A stretch of DNA of 43,220 nucleotides from Bacteroidales bacterium. GTDB taxonomy: Bacteria; Bacteroidota; Bacteroidia; Bacteroidales; UBA932. Positions 41,714 to 43,220 of this stretch are shown here, in pieces (within the stretch, counting starts at the first letter, position 1; every line of letters begins with the position of its first letter). Position numbers and translations under genes: made by a program. The notes beneath the pieces are model-generated. The model was given only the letters and a program-made list of their open reading frames with translations. It was not told where the DNA came from and made no database searches. The DNA is taken from the NCBI GenBank assembly GCA_017455065.1, contig JAFTBU010000031.1, forward strand, positions 1 through 43,220. The letters run 5' to 3'.

Positions 41714-41786
41714 GGGGCATTAGCTCAGTTGGCAGAGCGCTAGGTTCGCAATCTAGAGGTCGGGAGTTCGACCCTCCTATGCTCCA
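41714..41786 (+). tRNA. tRNA-Ala (anticodon CGC)
   Basis: A 73-nt cloverleaf folds fully. The acceptor is GGGCGAT-like GGGGCAT with ATGCTCC, including the G3:U70 pair that marks alanine tRNAs. D stem is GCTC/GAGC, anticodon stem CTAGG/TCTAG with loop TTCGCAA, and T arm GGGAG-TTCGACC-CTCCT. The discriminator is A73, and CCA is not encoded. The anticodon CGC reads GCG. Confidence 0.95.
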
Positions 41787-41787
41787 C

Positions 41788-41823
41788 AAAAATCCCTCTC
41801 AGATCAGCCTGAGGGGGATTTTT
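41788..41823 (+). terminator. Rho-independent terminator after tRNA-Ala
   Basis: AAAAATCCCTCTCAG pairs with CTGAGGGGGATTTTT (one G-U) around a 6-nt loop. The long stem with a 3' T-run begins two bases after the tRNA. With the A-run on the 5' side it could work in both directions. Confidence 0.88.
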
Positions 41824-41903
41824 CGTATAGAATGTGACAAAAAGTGTATCACCGCAAACGATACAATCACTATACTAGTCACTTACATATTAGTAATGTT
41901 TTT

Positions 41904-41938
41904 TGTAGCATTTCAGCCTCTCGAAACGTTTGTATAGT
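41904..41938 (+). promoter_or_regulatory. Candidate promoter of the ECF sigma operon
   Basis: TGTAGCATTTCAGCCTC is followed by TCGAAACGTTTGTATAGT, ending about 24 bp before ATG 41962. It lacks a TAnnTTTG box and contains GAAAC and a palindromic AAACGTTT. This would fit a non-housekeeping, autoregulated ECF promoter. Upstream, a small hairpin TGTATC/GATACA (41845-41865) is also visible. Confidence 0.4.
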
Positions 41939-41961
41939 AAAAACACAAAAAACAAACGATC

Positions 41962-42357
41962 ATGAAATTACATCCTTATGTCGATTTGACGACCATCACT
42001 CTTATCTTGGCTATCCTGGTTTTGATTATTGTCGTTTTAGTATTACGTTATTTGCACCAGCTTCGAGAGCTTGAGCAAGAGACAGCGATTGTATTAAAAG
42101 CCTTAGAGAAAGGACTCCCGATGACAGAGGCTATGTCCGAAAAGAGAAAGCAGGAACAACAGCGTCTCAGGCTTGCTTCCATGGCTTATGGTGCGGTTGG
42201 CGCTGTGATTATCTTGGCTTCAGGTGTTTCCTCCTTGATTTACATAAAGGAAACACCCATGTTGGAAGTCTGCCTTTGGTTTTTCTTCCTTGGTGCTGTT
42301 TTGCTTACTCTTGGTATCGCCAACGGCATTGCCAGTCGCAAACACAAAGAAAGTTGA
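41962..42357 (+). CDS. Small membrane protein, DUF6249-like
   Basis: The 131-residue product has an N-terminal transmembrane helix (ITLILAILVLIIVVLVL) and a charged cytoplasmic or periplasmic stretch (residues 33-66, LEKGLPMTEAMSEKRKQEQQ). Two more helices follow (YGAVGAVIILASGVSSLIYI, and FFFLGAVLLTLGIANGIA). The layout resembles DUF6249-type proteins that accompany ECF sigma genes in Bacteroidales. It is encoded 3 bp upstream of the sigma gene, so it may act as an accessory or anti-sigma-like partner. Function is not known. Confidence 0.75.
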   Translation: MKLHPYVDLTTITLILAILVLIIVVLVLRYLHQLRELEQETAIVLKALEKGLPMTEAMSEKRKQEQQRLRLASMAYGAVGAVIILASGVSSLIYIKETPMLEVCLWFFFLGAVLLTLGIANGIASRKHKES

Positions 42358-42360
42358 TCC

Positions 42361-42852
42361 TTGGAAAGAGATCGATTCATTCAATTGATTAAAGTCGAGC
42401 AAGTACCTTTGAAGAGATACCTGCTCGGCTTATGCAGAGGTGATTCCGAAGAAGCTGATGACATTTTCCAGGAAGCGATGACCCGGGCTTATCTTGCATC
42501 TCCCTCTTTTATCGAACGAGCGAATCCTGGTGCATGGCTACTGAAGATATGTTATAACTGTTTCGTGGATCGGATGCGCAGCCGCAAACATCATGATTAT
42601 GATGGCTTGGAAATGGCAACACTCATTCCAGATGGACATACTTCTGATGGCACCTTTCGTTATGAATTCGTTTGGCGAGCCGTATGTAATCTGCCTGATA
42701 AGGAAAGATCATGTATCTTACTGTTTTACAAAGAGGATAAGTCGGTCAAGGATATATCCAGAATAATGAATATCCCCTCAGGAAGTGTCAGAGCATACCT
42801 CACACGCGGTCGAAAAGCATTAAAAGATATACTTAAAGATGATCAAACATAA
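42361..42852 (+). CDS. ECF-type RNA polymerase sigma factor
   Basis: This 163-residue sigma-70 family protein has region 2 (GDSEEADDIFQEAMTRAYL, then NPGAWLLKICYNCFVDRMR) and region 4 (LPDKERSCILLFYKEDKSVK with the helix-turn-helix ISRIMNIPSGSVRAYLTRGR). It starts at TTG 42361, because no in-frame ATG precedes region 2. The TTG lies one codon after the TGA of the membrane protein gene, in the same frame, so translation is probably coupled. Its stop overlaps the next gene by 14 bp. It probably reads its own operon promoter. Confidence 0.93.
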   Translation: MERDRFIQLIKVEQVPLKRYLLGLCRGDSEEADDIFQEAMTRAYLASPSFIERANPGAWLLKICYNCFVDRMRSRKHHDYDGLEMATLIPDGHTSDGTFRYEFVWRAVCNLPDKERSCILLFYKEDKSVKDISRIMNIPSGSVRAYLTRGRKALKDILKDDQT

Positions 42853-43075
42853 TGATGAGTTAAGTGCCCTGATCCACGCCTGTGGACCAAGAATCAAAGA
42901 CGAGACAATAGGCCTCGAAGATCTCGAGAAACGCTTTGAAGCGGTAGAAGATCTACGCTGCGATCTGGAAGGCCGGCGGCAGTCCTTCAAACGAGGTTTC
43001 TTATTCGGTCTTGTTTTTGGCATCTTCTCTGTTCTATGGCTGGGACGGAGTTTGATTTTCTTTCTCCTTGGTTAA
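42839..43075 (+). CDS. Small single-helix membrane protein of an ECF sigma operon
   Basis: The 78-residue product has an N-terminal charged, probably coiled part (EDLEKRFEAVEDLRCDLEG). A C-terminal hydrophobic helix follows (GFLFGLVFGIFSVLWLG and SLIFFLLG). It starts inside the sigma gene (14-bp overlap). A small membrane protein tied to an ECF sigma gene could hold the sigma factor at the membrane, but no known anti-sigma motif is seen. Confidence 0.7.
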   Translation: MIKHNDELSALIHACGPRIKDETIGLEDLEKRFEAVEDLRCDLEGRRQSFKRGFLFGLVFGIFSVLWLGRSLIFFLLG

Positions 43076-43082
43076 GGGACAA

Positions 43083-43220
43083 CTACGCGGTCATCATATT
43101 CGAGCCGGAGAAGCGCTTATCAATGATCTCCAGCGTCTTTACGACGCCAACGGGGCCATGGCCATCCCTTGGAATATGATTGTCGACACTCACGGAAGTA
43201 TCGTTCAGCTTCACGCCCCA
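43083..43220 (-). CDS. Partial reading frame at the right edge, strand uncertain
   Basis: On the minus strand 45 codons run from the window edge to TAG at 43083-43085, ending GVVKTLEIIDKRFSGSNMMT plus Ala. Codon choice (AAG, CTG, GAG, GTC) fits this genome, so it could be the C-terminus of a convergent gene. The plus strand is also open from 43056 (TTG at 43068) with RAGEALINDLQRLYDANGA. Only one is likely real, and neither product is recognised. Confidence 0.35.
   Translation of the reverse strand, partial: WGVKLNDTSVSVDNHIPRDGHGPVGVVKTLEIIDKRFSGSNMMTA

Noticed and set aside
41844-42074. 76-codon frame starting before the DUF6249-like gene
   Set aside because: It begins with GTG, overlaps the membrane protein gene in another frame, and covers the promoter region.
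1-43220. CRISPR arrays, insertion sequences, prophage genes, integrases
   Set aside because: No regularly spaced repeats, transposase or phage-type frames were seen on either strand.

Overview
The window reads as a Bacteroidales chromosome. The evidence is SusC/SusD nutrient uptake genes, Bacteroidetes-type promoters (-33 TTTG / -7 TAnnTTTG), NVEALA-type peptides, 6-bladed beta-propeller lipoproteins, a tRNA gene without an encoded CCA end, and an IleRS of the kind with a degenerate HIGH motif. Codon use in the central block is GC-rich; both ends (about 1-4600 and 41830-43080) look AT-richer by eye. The species cannot be named from this alone; an uncultured gut Bacteroidales is a guess.

Layout. 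(1) 1-4611: an accessory patchwork of four propeller genes, one 5'-cut by the window edge. Among them are one NVEALA-like peptide gene, a broken second copy of its leader, and a 5'-truncated thioredoxin-like fragment. (2) 4626-5808 (minus): tsaB and a CvpA-family gene, divergent from (3) a tight plus-strand run 5880-15097. This run is ileS, a DksA/TraR-like gene, lspA, a FakA-like DAK2 protein, a FakB-like DegV protein, a GNAT-like protein, plsX and an acyl carrier protein gene. Its last five genes look like one module that turns free fatty acid into acyl-phosphate and acyl-ACP for phospholipid synthesis. (3b) 15100-20219: a divergent pair, GH31 (alpha-xylosidase-like, with a PA14-like insert) and GH127 (beta-L-arabinofuranosidase-like).

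(4) 20194-39659 (minus): a compact starch/alpha-glucan utilization operon, read from right to left. Its order is MFS maltose-type permease, SusC, SusD, a giant SusE/SusF-like lipoprotein with about eight binding modules, SusG-like GH13, GH53 galactanase-like, SusA-like GH13, a GH13-GH97 fusion, and GH77 MalQ. The proposed flow is as follows. Glucan is bound and cut at the surface by SusD/E and SusG, and imported by SusC. It is then hydrolysed by the SusA-like enzyme and the GH13-GH97 fusion, taken across the inner membrane by the permease, and processed by MalQ.

(5) 39791-41676 (plus): a LytS-type histidine kinase and a LytTR response regulator, divergent from the operon. The shared 131-bp gap holds an 11-bp direct repeat with a 21-bp period, a good candidate LytTR operator. 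No SusR-like regulator is present in the window. (6) 41714-41823: tRNA-Ala(CGC) with a strong terminator. (7) 41962-43075: a small membrane protein, an ECF sigma factor and a second small membrane protein. A partial reading frame of undecided strand lies at the right edge.

The most notable points are the GH13-GH97 fusion with every catalytic glutamate of both halves kept, the eight-module SusE/F protein, the LytTR-type control region in place of SusR, the FakAB-PlsX-ACP operon, and the decaying NVEALA/propeller/thioredoxin patchwork.
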